53,816 nucleotides of DNA from Bacillus sp. FJAT-27264 (lineage in GTDB: Bacteria > Bacillota > Bacilli > Paenibacillales > Paenibacillaceae): the NCBI RefSeq assembly GCF_001682855.1, contig NZ_MAQW01000030.1, forward strand, positions 335,968 through 389,783. The letters run 5' to 3'. Under the pieces are notes generated by a model. It was given only the letters and a program-made list of their open reading frames with translations. It was not told the origin of the DNA and did not search any database. The position numbers and the translations under genes are program-made. This document shows positions 16,632 through 23,727 of the stretch, one piece after another (positions within the stretch are counted from its first letter, which is position 1; each line of letters begins with the position of its first letter).

Positions 16632-17561
16632 ATTAAACAATCAAATTCCCCTGCTAAAGACAATATCGTGTTGTTTCCGCGCACGCTGGATTACTACCAG
16701 ATTCAGCTGACGGTTATGCTGGAGAGTGAGCGTTACGGGGAAGCGATGGAGCTGCTGCGGTTTCTGCTGCAGTGCCAGGGACAGGAAGAGCGGCACTATG
16801 AGGAATGGCAGTCCCTGCTCGATTGGCTGGTGGCAGCTTTTCCTTATGCCTCCGGCAGCGGAGAAACGGACAGCAGTTCCCGGCAAGAAGAGGAAGATCT
16901 CAGGGAGGAGGATATGGCTCGGGTACTGGCGAGATCCAAGCTGGAGGAAGATGCCGACTATCCCATTAAACTGCTGAGAAAAATCATGGAAGAACCATTG
17001 TCCGAATCGACAATTCTGGCGTTGGAGCAGCTCTCCTACCTGGAAGGGGAAGGAATCGATGAGGCACTGAGTCATTGGCTTCAGCAGAGCGATGTCCATC
17101 CACTTTTGCAATTCCGGACACTGCAGACGCTGCGACGGCGCGGCGCCCAGGGAAGCATTCATCTGGCCCGGGGCCAGGAGACGGTCGTTGTCGAGATCGA
17201 GAGTGTGCCGCTGCAGAACGAGGAGTTCCCGCCGCAGATAAGTCAGGTCCTGGAACGAGTGGCTGAGCAGGCCGAGGTACATGAACCTACGCTGTATTAT
17301 TTTGCCCAGGAGCTCTGGGGGCAGTTCGTGATGTCTATCTACGAATCCAGAGATTATCGGACGCTGCTGGAAGGGGAGGATGTCATGCTGGACATATGGG
17401 CCGGGGCGCTGCACCAAATGGTCTCCGAGAGTCTTAACGGTGTCCGGCAGGAAGAAGAAACTCGGGCCATGTATGGGATCACAGATAGCATGCGCTTTCA
17501 ATTTGAAGGAGCCTACCGTACTCTGAAAGGATTTGTAAAGACTTCTCTACTTGATAAATGA
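16632..17561 (+). CDS. Uncharacterised acidic helical protein upstream of tig, probable ATT start
   Basis: A roughly 309-residue soluble protein. It is rich in Glu and helical (YGEAMELLRFLLQCQGQEE, TILALEQLSYLEGEG), with a poly-acidic linker near 75-95. The C-terminal third contains YYFAQELWGQFVMSIYESRD. In B. subtilis the TPR-like gene ysoA occupies this place before tig, so this is its positional counterpart; I see no clear TPR signature. A perfect AAAGGAGGTG (16617-16626) sits five bases before ATT (16632). The in-frame stop at 16611 and the lack of ATG/GTG/TTG before GTG 16668 make ATT the best-supported start, giving IKQSNSPAKDNIVLFPRTLD. GTG 16668 is the fallback but has no ribosome binding site. 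Confidence 0.72.
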   Translation: MKQSNSPAKDNIVLFPRTLDYYQIQLTVMLESERYGEAMELLRFLLQCQGQEERHYEEWQSLLDWLVAAFPYASGSGETDSSSRQEEEDLREEDMARVLARSKLEEDADYPIKLLRKIMEEPLSESTILALEQLSYLEGEGIDEALSHWLQQSDVHPLLQFRTLQTLRRRGAQGSIHLARGQETVVVEIESVPLQNEEFPPQISQVLERVAEQAEVHEPTLYYFAQELWGQFVMSIYESRDYRTLLEGEDVMLDIWAGALHQMVSESLNGVRQEEETRAMYGITDSMRFQFEGAYRTLKGFVKTSLLDK

Positions 17562-17579
17562 AGTGATGTTGTATATAAT
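17551..17579 (+). promoter_or_regulatory. SigmaA-type promoter of tig
   Basis: TTGATA (17551-17556), 17-bp spacer, TATAAT (17574-17579); a second overlapping TATAAT lies at 17579-17584. The -35 box is inside the last codons of the upstream gene. The leader before tig is about 70 bases. Confidence 0.75.
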
Positions 17580-17657
17580 ATAATGGTTATTCTGTGCGTG
17601 AACTGCGTGAATATTTGAGTAAACTTGTGAACCTATTTTTGGAGGGGAAAGTATAAC

Positions 17658-18998
17658 ATGAAAGCAACTTGGGAAAAGATAGAGAAGAACCTTGGCGTTC
17701 TTGAAGTCGAAGTCGGAGCAGACCGTGTAGCTGCAGCACTCGACAAAGCTTTTAATAAAGTAGTTAAGAAGGCAAACGTGCCTGGATTCCGTAAAGGTAA
17801 AGTGCCACGGCCGATTTTCGAATCCCGTTTTGGTGTAGAAAGCCTGTACCAGGATGCCATTGACATCCTTCTTCCTGAAGCTTACGGTGAAGCGGTTGAA
17901 CAAACCGATATCTTCCCTGTAGATCGTCCTGAAGTGGACATCGAGCAATTTGCTAAAGGTCAATCTTTCATTTTCAAAGCGAAAATCACTGTGAAACCAG
18001 AAGTAGTCCTTGGTCAATATAAAGGTCTGGAAGTTCCAGTTCAAAAAGCTGAAGTTACAGAAGATGAGCTGACTGCAGAATTGACTCGTCTGCAAGAGCG
18101 TCACGCTGAGCTGGTTGTCGTTGAAGACGAAACAGCAGCTCTGGGCGACATCGCCGTTATCGATTTCGACGGTTCTGTTGATGGCGTACAATTCGAAGGC
18201 GGACAAGCTGAGCGTCATTCCTTGGAGCTGGGAAGCAATTCCTTCATTCCAGGTTTTGAAGAGCAAGTTGTAGGCATGGGCACTGGAGACTTCAAAGATG
18301 TTGAAGTTACTTTCCCTGAAGCTTACCATGCTGAGAACCTTGCAGGTAAAGCTGCTGTATTCAAAGTGAAGCTGCACGAAATCAAACGCAAACAGCTTCC
18401 GGCTCTGGATGATGAGTTCGCTAAAGATGTAAGTGAATTCGATACACTGGATGAGTACAAAGCAGATCTGAAACAACAACTGGAATCCCGTAAATCGGAT
18501 GAACTGAAAGGCGCTCGCGAGAACGCTGTTGTTGACAAAGCTGCAGCAAACGCTGAAGTGGAAATTCCAGAAGCGATGATCGACAGCGAAATCCAAAACA
18601 TGGTTCGCGACTTCGACAACCGTCTTCGTCAACAAGGCATGAACATGGACATGTTCCTTAGCTTCTCCGGCCAAACTCGTGAAGACCTGCAAAACCAAAT
18701 GAAGGGCGATGCTGAAAAACGCGTTCGCAACAACCTGGTTCTGGAAGTTATCGCGAAGCAAGAGAACATTGAAGTGTCCGAGGAAGATGTAAACAAAGAG
18801 CTGGCTACTATGGCTGAATCTTTCAAACGTACTCCTGAAGAAATCCGTAGCATTCTTGCAGGTAACGGTTCCCTGGGCAGCCTGAGCGAAGAGCTCTCCC
18901 TGCGCAAAACCATTGACTTGCTTGTTGAAAGCAGCGTAGAAGTTGAAGCTACTGAAGAAGCTGCTGCTGATACAGCTGAAGATAAAAGCGCTGAGTAA
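17658..18998 (+). CDS. tig: Trigger factor, ribosome-associated chaperone
   Basis: A 446-residue protein, the usual family length plus a short acidic tail. The N-terminal ribosome-binding domain includes the signature GFRKGKVPRPIFESRFG near 41-57. The FKBP-like prolyl isomerase domain spans about 155-240 (DIAVIDFDGSVDG, LGSNSFIPGFEEQVVGM). The helical chaperone arms form the C-terminus. It binds near the ribosomal exit tunnel and shields nascent chains. TTGGAGGGGAAAG precedes the ATG. Codon use is strongly biased, as expected for a highly expressed gene. The long open frame on the opposite strand (17547-19019) is a by-product of this bias. Confidence 0.97.
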   Translation: MKATWEKIEKNLGVLEVEVGADRVAAALDKAFNKVVKKANVPGFRKGKVPRPIFESRFGVESLYQDAIDILLPEAYGEAVEQTDIFPVDRPEVDIEQFAKGQSFIFKAKITVKPEVVLGQYKGLEVPVQKAEVTEDELTAELTRLQERHAELVVVEDETAALGDIAVIDFDGSVDGVQFEGGQAERHSLELGSNSFIPGFEEQVVGMGTGDFKDVEVTFPEAYHAENLAGKAAVFKVKLHEIKRKQLPALDDEFAKDVSEFDTLDEYKADLKQQLESRKSDELKGARENAVVDKAAANAEVEIPEAMIDSEIQNMVRDFDNRLRQQGMNMDMFLSFSGQTREDLQNQMKGDAEKRVRNNLVLEVIAKQENIEVSEEDVNKELATMAESFKRTPEEIRSILAGNGSLGSLSEELSLRKTIDLLVESSVEVEATEEAAADTAEDKSAE

Positions 18999-19056
18999 TT
19001 CCTGCGCGAATTGATCCACCTATAATGGCCTGCTAGCAGGCCTTCATACACAGAAG

Positions 19057-19093
19057 ATAAGGCACGTATATTTAGCTACGTGCCTTATTTTTT
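19057..19093 (+). terminator. Terminator after tig
   Basis: ATAAGGCACGTA (19057-19068) pairs perfectly with TACGTGCCTTAT (19077-19088), followed by a T-run. It separates tig from clpP. Confidence 0.92.
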
Positions 19094-19238
19094 ACATATG
19101 ACATGTATTTCACTGCCTTTCAGGGATGATAATTCTCAGCAAGCTTCCGGATGCGGTTATGAAACCCTGTCAATACGGATATAATTGCGAGGTAATGTCA
19201 TACACATAAGCAATGTAATAGACCCCGGTAGTGAAAAA

Positions 19239-19267
19239 ATGACATTGCGTCTTGAACGTGTTAAAAT
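19239..19267 (+). promoter_or_regulatory. SigmaA-type promoter of clpP-clpX
   Basis: ATGACA (19239-19244), 17-bp spacer, TAAAAT (19262-19267), each one mismatch from consensus. It lies about 50 bp before clpP. Confidence 0.6.
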
Positions 19268-19316
19268 ATTTCTGAAACGGAAAGACTAATCTATACAGAG
19301 AAAAGAGGTTGGTGAC

Positions 19317-19907
19317 ATGAGTCTGGTACCAATGGTTGTGGAATCTACAAGTCGGGGCGAACGCTCATACGATATCTATTCCAGGTTGCTTAAGGACCGC
19401 ATCATTTTCTTGAGCAATGCGATTGACGATGATGTCGCCAATCTGGTTATCGCCCAGTTGTTGTTTCTGGCTGCGGATGACCCCGAAAAAGACATACACC
19501 TGTACATCAATTCACCCGGTGGTTCTGTAACAGCCGGCATGGGTATATATGATACGATGCAGCACATCAAACCGGATGTTTCAACGATTTGTGTGGGCAT
19601 GGCCGCAAGTATGGGGTCGCTGCTTCTGACGGCGGGTGCGCCGGGTAAACGTTTTGCGCTTGCCAATAGCGAGGTCATGATTCATCAGCCGCTGGGTGGC
19701 GTTCAAGGCCAGGCTTCCGATATCTGGATTCACACAGACTGGATTCTCAAGACCAGACAGAAGCTGAATCAAATTTATGTAGATCGCACAGGTCAGCCCC
19801 TTGAAAAAATCGAACGGGATACCGACCGCGATAACTTCATGAGCGCGGAAGAAGCCAAGGAATACGGGCTTATTGACCAAGTCCTCACTTCACCGATCAA
19901 ATCTTAA
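19317..19907 (+). CDS. clpP: ATP-dependent Clp protease proteolytic subunit
   Basis: A 196-residue serine peptidase. The catalytic triad is visible: Ser98 in GMAASMGS, His123 in MIHQPLGG and Asp172 in DTDRDNF. The oxyanion loop NSPGGSVTAG is intact. It forms the tetradecameric chamber that degrades substrates fed by ClpX or ClpC. It lies 12 bp before clpX, so the two are surely co-transcribed; in Bacillus clpP is at a different locus. Whether other clpP copies exist in this genome is unknown. Confidence 0.97.
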   Translation: MSLVPMVVESTSRGERSYDIYSRLLKDRIIFLSNAIDDDVANLVIAQLLFLAADDPEKDIHLYINSPGGSVTAGMGIYDTMQHIKPDVSTICVGMAASMGSLLLTAGAPGKRFALANSEVMIHQPLGGVQGQASDIWIHTDWILKTRQKLNQIYVDRTGQPLEKIERDTDRDNFMSAEEAKEYGLIDQVLTSPIKS

Positions 19908-19919
19908 AGGGGTGGTTAG

Positions 19920-21176
19920 ATGTTTAAGTTTAATGATGAAAAAGGACAATTGAAATGTTCTTTTTGCGGTAAATCGCAAGAACAGGTACGCAAACTAGTA
20001 GCCGGACCTGGCGTTTATATATGCGACGAATGTATCGAGCTGTGCACGGAAATCGTGGAAGAAGAGCTCGGTCATGAGGAAGAGCTGGATCTGAAAGATA
20101 TTCCGAAACCGAAAGAAATTCGCGATATTCTTGATCAATATGTTATCGGTCAGGAGCAAGCTAAGAAATCCCTGTCGGTAGCGGTATACAATCACTATAA
20201 GCGTGTGAACAGTCAGAGCAAGGTGGAAGATGTCGAGCTGACGAAGAGTAATATTCTGTTGCTTGGTCCGACAGGTTCCGGTAAGACGCTCTTGGCACAG
20301 ACTATGGCGAAGATTCTTAACGTACCTTTTGCCATTGCCGATGCGACTTCCTTGACAGAAGCCGGTTATGTTGGTGAGGATGTGGAAAATATTCTCCTGA
20401 AGCTGATCCAAGCGGCCGATTATGATGTGGAAAAAGCCGAACGCGGTATTATCTATATTGATGAAATTGATAAAGTGGCACGTAAATCCGAGAATCCGTC
20501 CATTACCCGTGACGTTTCGGGTGAAGGTGTACAGCAAGCCTTGCTGAAAATTCTTGAAGGCACAGTAGCTTCCGTTCCACCGCAAGGCGGACGTAAGCAT
20601 CCACATCAAGAATTCATCCAGATCGACACTACGAACATCCTGTTTATCGTTGGTGGTGCCTTCGATGGTCTGGAACAAATGATCAAACGCCGGATCGGTA
20701 AAAAGGTCATCGGCTTCAACGCTGCAGCTGAAGGTCAAAAGGATCTGAAACCTGGAGAGTACCTGTCCATGGTATTGCCGGAAGACCTACTCAAATTCGG
20801 TCTGATCCCTGAATTCGTAGGCCGTTTGCCGGTCATCTCGACTCTAGAGCCGCTGGATGAGAAGACTTTGGTACGGATTCTGTCCGAACCTAAGAATGCA
20901 CTCACGAAGCAATACATCAAATTGCTGGAGATGGATAACGTTGCGCTGAAGTTCGAGCCACTGGCGCTTGAAGCGATTGCGAAGGAAGCCATCAAACGCA
21001 ATACTGGTGCCCGCGGTCTCCGTGCCATCATCGAGAGCATTATGCTTGACGTGATGTATGAAGTACCTTCTCGCGATGACATCAAGGATTGTGTCATTAC
21101 CGAGCAGGTTGTTCAAGAGAAGGCTCTGCCGGAATTGAACATCAAGAAAGACAAGAAACAAGAGGAAAGCGCGTAA
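19920..21176 (+). CDS. clpX: Clp protease ATP-binding subunit ClpX
   Basis: A 418-residue AAA+ unfoldase. The N-terminal zinc-binding domain has C13-x2-C16 and ICDECIELC. Walker A is LLGPTGSGKTLLAQT, Walker B IIYIDEIDKVARK, the ClpP-binding IGF-type loop IGFNAA, and the sensor-2 motif GARGLRAIIE. It selects and threads substrates into ClpP. AAAGGGGTGG precedes the ATG. It is followed by a structured leader and ispG, not directly by lonB as in Bacillus. Confidence 0.98.
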   Translation: MFKFNDEKGQLKCSFCGKSQEQVRKLVAGPGVYICDECIELCTEIVEEELGHEEELDLKDIPKPKEIRDILDQYVIGQEQAKKSLSVAVYNHYKRVNSQSKVEDVELTKSNILLLGPTGSGKTLLAQTMAKILNVPFAIADATSLTEAGYVGEDVENILLKLIQAADYDVEKAERGIIYIDEIDKVARKSENPSITRDVSGEGVQQALLKILEGTVASVPPQGGRKHPHQEFIQIDTTNILFIVGGAFDGLEQMIKRRIGKKVIGFNAAAEGQKDLKPGEYLSMVLPEDLLKFGLIPEFVGRLPVISTLEPLDEKTLVRILSEPKNALTKQYIKLLEMDNVALKFEPLALEAIAKEAIKRNTGARGLRAIIESIMLDVMYEVPSRDDIKDCVITEQVVQEKALPELNIKKDKKQEESA

Positions 21177-21203
21177 CGCTTCTTTAACAATACATGCCAT
21201 CGT

Positions 21204-21256
21204 CTCCACCTTTCTTCCGCTTATCCCGCTTCACTGGCGGGAGCGAAGGGGTGGAG
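21204..21256 (+). promoter_or_regulatory. Three-tier RNA hairpin in the ispG leader
   Basis: CTCCACC (21204-21210) pairs with GGTGGAG (21250-21256). Inside it CTTCCGC pairs with GCGAAG with a bulge, and CCCGC (21225-21229) pairs with GCGGG (21237-21241). Only CTTT follows, so it is not a strong terminator. It ends about 12 bases before the ispG ribosome binding site. It could be an mRNA-processing or translational control element. Confidence 0.55.
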
Positions 21257-21280
21257 CTTTGGCGTTATGGGGGAGAAATC

Positions 21281-22405
21281 ATGTTCTTGAGACACCAGAC
21301 CCGTCCCGTCAATGTAGGCGGAGTCATTATTGGCGGTAATAACGAGGTTGCGATTCAAAGCATGTGTACTACCAAAACTGCGGATGTAGAAGCTACTGTA
21401 GCGGAAATTCTGCGGCTTGAGGAAGCCGGATGTCAGCTGGTGCGCGTCACCGTCAACAACGAAGAAGCTGCTGAGGCTATCAAGGAAATCAAGAAACGGA
21501 TTCATATCCCGCTTGTAGCGGATATTCATTTTAATTATAAGCTGGCACTCATAGCGATTGAGAACGGTATTGATAAGGTGCGGATTAACCCGGGTAACAT
21601 CGGCCGTCGCGAGAAGGTTGAAGCGGTAGTCAAGGCCTGTAAGGAAAAAGGGATTCCTATCCGGATTGGCGTAAACGCTGGTTCACTGGAGAATCATCTG
21701 CTTGAGAAGTACGGTTATCCGACCCCTGAAGCGATGGTTGAGAGTGCTTTGTATCATATTGGGATTCTGGAAGAGCTGGATTTCCACGATATTATCGTAT
21801 CGCTTAAGGCGTCTGATGTGCCGATGGCTATTGAAGCATACCGCCAGGCGGCAGAAGTTATCCCTTACCCACTGCATCTGGGTATTACTGAATCCGGTAC
21901 GTTGTTCGCCGGGACGGTGAAGAGCTCGGCAGGTATTGGGGCCCTGCTCTCCATGGGTATTGGTAGCACCGTGCGGATTTCACTGAGTGCCGATCCGGTG
22001 GAAGAAGTGAAGGTAGCACGTGAGCTCCTGAAGACCTTCGGTCTGATCTCCAACGCGGCTACACTGATTTCCTGTCCGACCTGTGGACGACTGGATATCG
22101 ATTTGTTCTCCATTGCCAACGAAGTGGAAGAATACATTTCCAAGCTCAAGGTGCCGATCAAAGTATCTGTGCTGGGCTGCGCCGTTAACGGCCCAGGCGA
22201 AGCGCGTGAAGCGGATATCGGGATTGCCGGCGCGCGCGGAGAAGGCCTGCTGTTCCGTTATGGCCGGATGATCCGCAAGGTGCCCGAAGCCGATCTCGTT
22301 TCCGAATTGAAAAAAGAGATCGACGCCATCGTAGTTCATTTTGAAGCTACCGGGGAAATTCCCGGCCGTAAGCATGCCCAATTAGGGCCGATTGAAACGG
22401 CGTAA
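21281..22405 (+). CDS. ispG: 4-hydroxy-3-methylbut-2-en-1-yl diphosphate synthase
   Basis: A 374-residue [4Fe-4S] enzyme of the MEP isoprenoid pathway; it converts MEcPP to HMBPP using reduced ferredoxin/flavodoxin. The TIM-barrel part contains VADIHFNYKLAL and KVRINPGNIG, and the C-terminal cluster domain has the ligands in SCPTCGR (near 265-268) and GCAVNGPGEA. ATG 21281 is chosen because GGGGGAGA is just upstream and FLRHQTRPVNVGG is the usual start; the longer frame to 21194 would overlap the leader hairpin. It sits between clpX and lonB, an unusual place. Confidence 0.96.
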   Translation: MFLRHQTRPVNVGGVIIGGNNEVAIQSMCTTKTADVEATVAEILRLEEAGCQLVRVTVNNEEAAEAIKEIKKRIHIPLVADIHFNYKLALIAIENGIDKVRINPGNIGRREKVEAVVKACKEKGIPIRIGVNAGSLENHLLEKYGYPTPEAMVESALYHIGILEELDFHDIIVSLKASDVPMAIEAYRQAAEVIPYPLHLGITESGTLFAGTVKSSAGIGALLSMGIGSTVRISLSADPVEEVKVARELLKTFGLISNAATLISCPTCGRLDIDLFSIANEVEEYISKLKVPIKVSVLGCAVNGPGEAREADIGIAGARGEGLLFRYGRMIRKVPEADLVSELKKEIDAIVVHFEATGEIPGRKHAQLGPIETA

Positions 22406-22461
22406 TCCGATTATTTTATTCTACTATTCATGGTTTGGGAGTAGCCTGACATCGTTGCTCG

Positions 22462-22570
22462 ACTGATGCTGGGCAGCTTGTACTGAGAAACTGATGTTGG
22501 TAAACTGATCTTGGACAGCTCGCTGAGAAACTGATTTTAGTGTACTCATACTATGCAGCTTGTACCGAGG
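22462..22570 (+). repeat. Imperfect direct repeats, about 42-bp spacing
   Basis: ACTGATGCTGGGCAGCTTG (22462-22480) then TACTGAGAA is echoed by ACTGATCTTGGACAGCTCG (22504-22522) then CTGAGAA, and CAGCTTGTACCGAG recurs at 22557-22570. An extra ACTGATGTTGG lies between. Function unknown; it may be a degenerate dispersed repeat. Confidence 0.6.
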
Positions 22571-22631
22571 GGCTATTTCGAAAATAGAGGCATTTTTGCC
22601 CCTTATATACGCGCCAAGTGAGGGAAGAACC

Positions 22632-22660
22632 AATATAAGTGCATTTCTGCACCTTATATT
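22632..22660. repeat. AT-rich hairpin with a sister motif upstream
   Basis: AATATAAGTGCA (22632-22643) pairs with TGCACCTTATATT (22648-22660) with one bulged base. A close relative, GCATTTTTGCCCCTTATA, lies about 51 bp upstream. The two together look like a small intergenic repeat family. Confidence 0.55.
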
Positions 22661-22805
22661 TTGCAAATGTTAGGGTTTAGGTGAATAACCTTCGAATTAA
22701 GGTACTAAAATACCCTTATTTCTAAATATCCCTAATTATCAGTGTGATTAAGATACGATTTTGCCCTTAAGTTGTCCCAGCCATCAGTTGTGGGAGGAAA
22801 ACGGC

Positions 22806-22826
22806 ATGATGCATATTTGTAAGTAG
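22806..22826 (+). CDS. Six-codon leader ORF (MMHICK)
   Basis: ATG ATG CAT ATT TGT AAG TAG follows GGGAGG (22792-22797) at eight-base spacing, a better ribosome binding site than many real genes have. Nine bases after its stop a branched terminator begins. This is the layout of a translated leader peptide controlling premature termination. It has no database family and could still be chance. Confidence 0.45.
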   Translation: MMHICK

Positions 22827-22834
22827 TGGCGAAG

Positions 22835-22887
22835 AACGCCCTGCGAACGCTCCGGGTTATCCGGCGGCGAGAGCGGGGCGTTTTTTT
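22835..22887 (+). terminator. Branched intrinsic terminator / attenuator
   Basis: AACGCCC (22835-22841) pairs with GGGCGTT (22876-22882); CGCTC (22848-22852) with GAGCG (22871-22875); CGG with CCG around GTTAT. Seven T follow (22881-22887). It stands between the mini-ORF and the ribosome binding site of the nuclease gene, so any transcript started upstream must pass it. Confidence 0.85.
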
Positions 22888-22916
22888 GTATTTTTTAAAT
22901 AAAGGAGGAGAAGACC

Positions 22917-23588
22917 ATCAATTATGAACAAGCACATGAAGCTTTTCTGGAGCATCATCTGACCGCTAGGTCGGGAGAAAGGCAGGGTCGGCTGAAAAGA
23001 GGACACGGGCATGCTGAACAACTATTTTTACACAATGTATGGTGGCCGCTTCGGGGAGATTTCGCTGACTTGCACCCGGAGTATGAAGTGTTGGATTGGC
23101 GAGGACGTTCATACTTTGCAGATTTCGCGTATTTACCAGGCCCCCTCAAACTGTTGTTCGAGATCAAAGGGTATGCAGCGCATGTTAGAGATATGGATAG
23201 ACAGAAGTACAGTAATGAGCTGAACAGAGAAACTTTTCTGTATGGGATGGGGTATCAGGTACTTTCCTTCGCTTACGATGACGTGGAACAACGTCCTGAT
23301 TTGTGTATAACCCTACTAAGACTTGCGCTCAGCCGGCACCAGACGATTAAGGCGCCAGATGGCAGAGTTCAGCTCATGGAAAAAGAAGTCATGCGTTTCG
23401 TCGTAGGGCAAGCTGGGAGCATCCGTCCGAAGGATGTGGCCGATTTTTTTGCATTGAACCCAAGAAGGGTACGTATGCTGCTGTCGGGATTGTGTGAGAA
23501 GGGCTGGCTGGTACCTGTTAAAAAAGGTGAAGGAATGCGGAATGTACAGTATGAACTAGGCCGTGAGGTTCTGCATTACTGGGATTAA
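22917..23588 (+). CDS. PD-(D/E)xK nuclease-like protein with C-terminal winged helix, probable ATC start
   Basis: About 223 residues. The middle SYFADFAYLPG and LKLLFEIKGYAAH (about 65-88) have the D...ExK pattern of PD-(D/E)xK nucleases as in DUF559-type proteins. The C-terminal part (about 150-215: IRPKDVADFFALNPRRVRML, GLCEKGWL) reads as a winged helix-turn-helix. The frame is open from a TAA at 22896; AGGAGGAG (22903-22910) lies six bases before ATC (22917). No in-frame ATG or GTG exists, and the first TTG (23070) would remove 51 conserved-looking residues and has no binding site. The ATG at 22924 is in another frame and gives only 12 codons. Function unknown; DNA cleavage or regulation is inferred. 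Confidence 0.62.
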   Translation: MNYEQAHEAFLEHHLTARSGERQGRLKRGHGHAEQLFLHNVWWPLRGDFADLHPEYEVLDWRGRSYFADFAYLPGPLKLLFEIKGYAAHVRDMDRQKYSNELNRETFLYGMGYQVLSFAYDDVEQRPDLCITLLRLALSRHQTIKAPDGRVQLMEKEVMRFVVGQAGSIRPKDVADFFALNPRRVRMLLSGLCEKGWLVPVKKGEGMRNVQYELGREVLHYWD

Positions 23589-23642
23589 TGAGAGAGAGTT
23601 GGGAAAGTAGAACGCTAATACAGAAATCATTCTCCTCCGAGC

Positions 23643-23671
23643 GTTTATGAATGACCGAAACGGCTATACTA
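23643..23671 (+). promoter_or_regulatory. Possible sporulation sigmaF-type promoter of lonB
   Basis: GTTTA (23643-23647) and GGCTATACTA (23662-23671) match the B. subtilis sigmaF consensus GYWTA and GGNRANANTW closely, except the fourth -10 base. The 14-bp spacer is one to two bases shorter than usual. B. subtilis lonB is known to be transcribed by sigmaF, which supports the reading. Confidence 0.4.
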
Positions 23672-23727
23672 CCTAGTAGTAGCCAAGGGTGCAAGAATGG
23701 TATTCAGAACGAACAGGGGGATGACCT

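Larger units (their letters stand above)
18999..19316. other. 318-bp tig-clpP intergenic region
   Basis: Holds a small GC palindrome GGCCTGCTAGCAGGCC (19027-19042), a strong terminator (19057-19093) and the clpP promoter (19239-19267). I see no CtsR-like heptad operator and no gene in it. Confidence 0.7.
22406..22916. other. 511-bp intergenic region after ispG
   Basis: Contains imperfect direct repeats (22462-22570), two related GCA...TTATA hairpin-like motifs (22590-22660), a six-codon mini-ORF with an excellent ribosome binding site (22806-22826) and a branched terminator (22835-22887). The region is AT-rich and has no protein-length gene on either strand. Confidence 0.7.

Noticed and set aside
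17547..19019. 490-codon open frame on the minus strand opposite tig
   Set aside because: It is produced by the strong codon bias of the trigger factor gene; it has no start context and gives a Phe/Ser/Cys-rich unlikely protein.
22806..22887. T-box riboswitch upstream of the nuclease gene
   Set aside because: I find no T-box bulge sequence or specifier-loop structure; the terminator with a mini-ORF fits better.
22924..22962. ATG 22924 as the start of the nuclease gene
   Set aside because: It is in a different frame, ends after 12 codons and is 13 bases from the Shine-Dalgarno.
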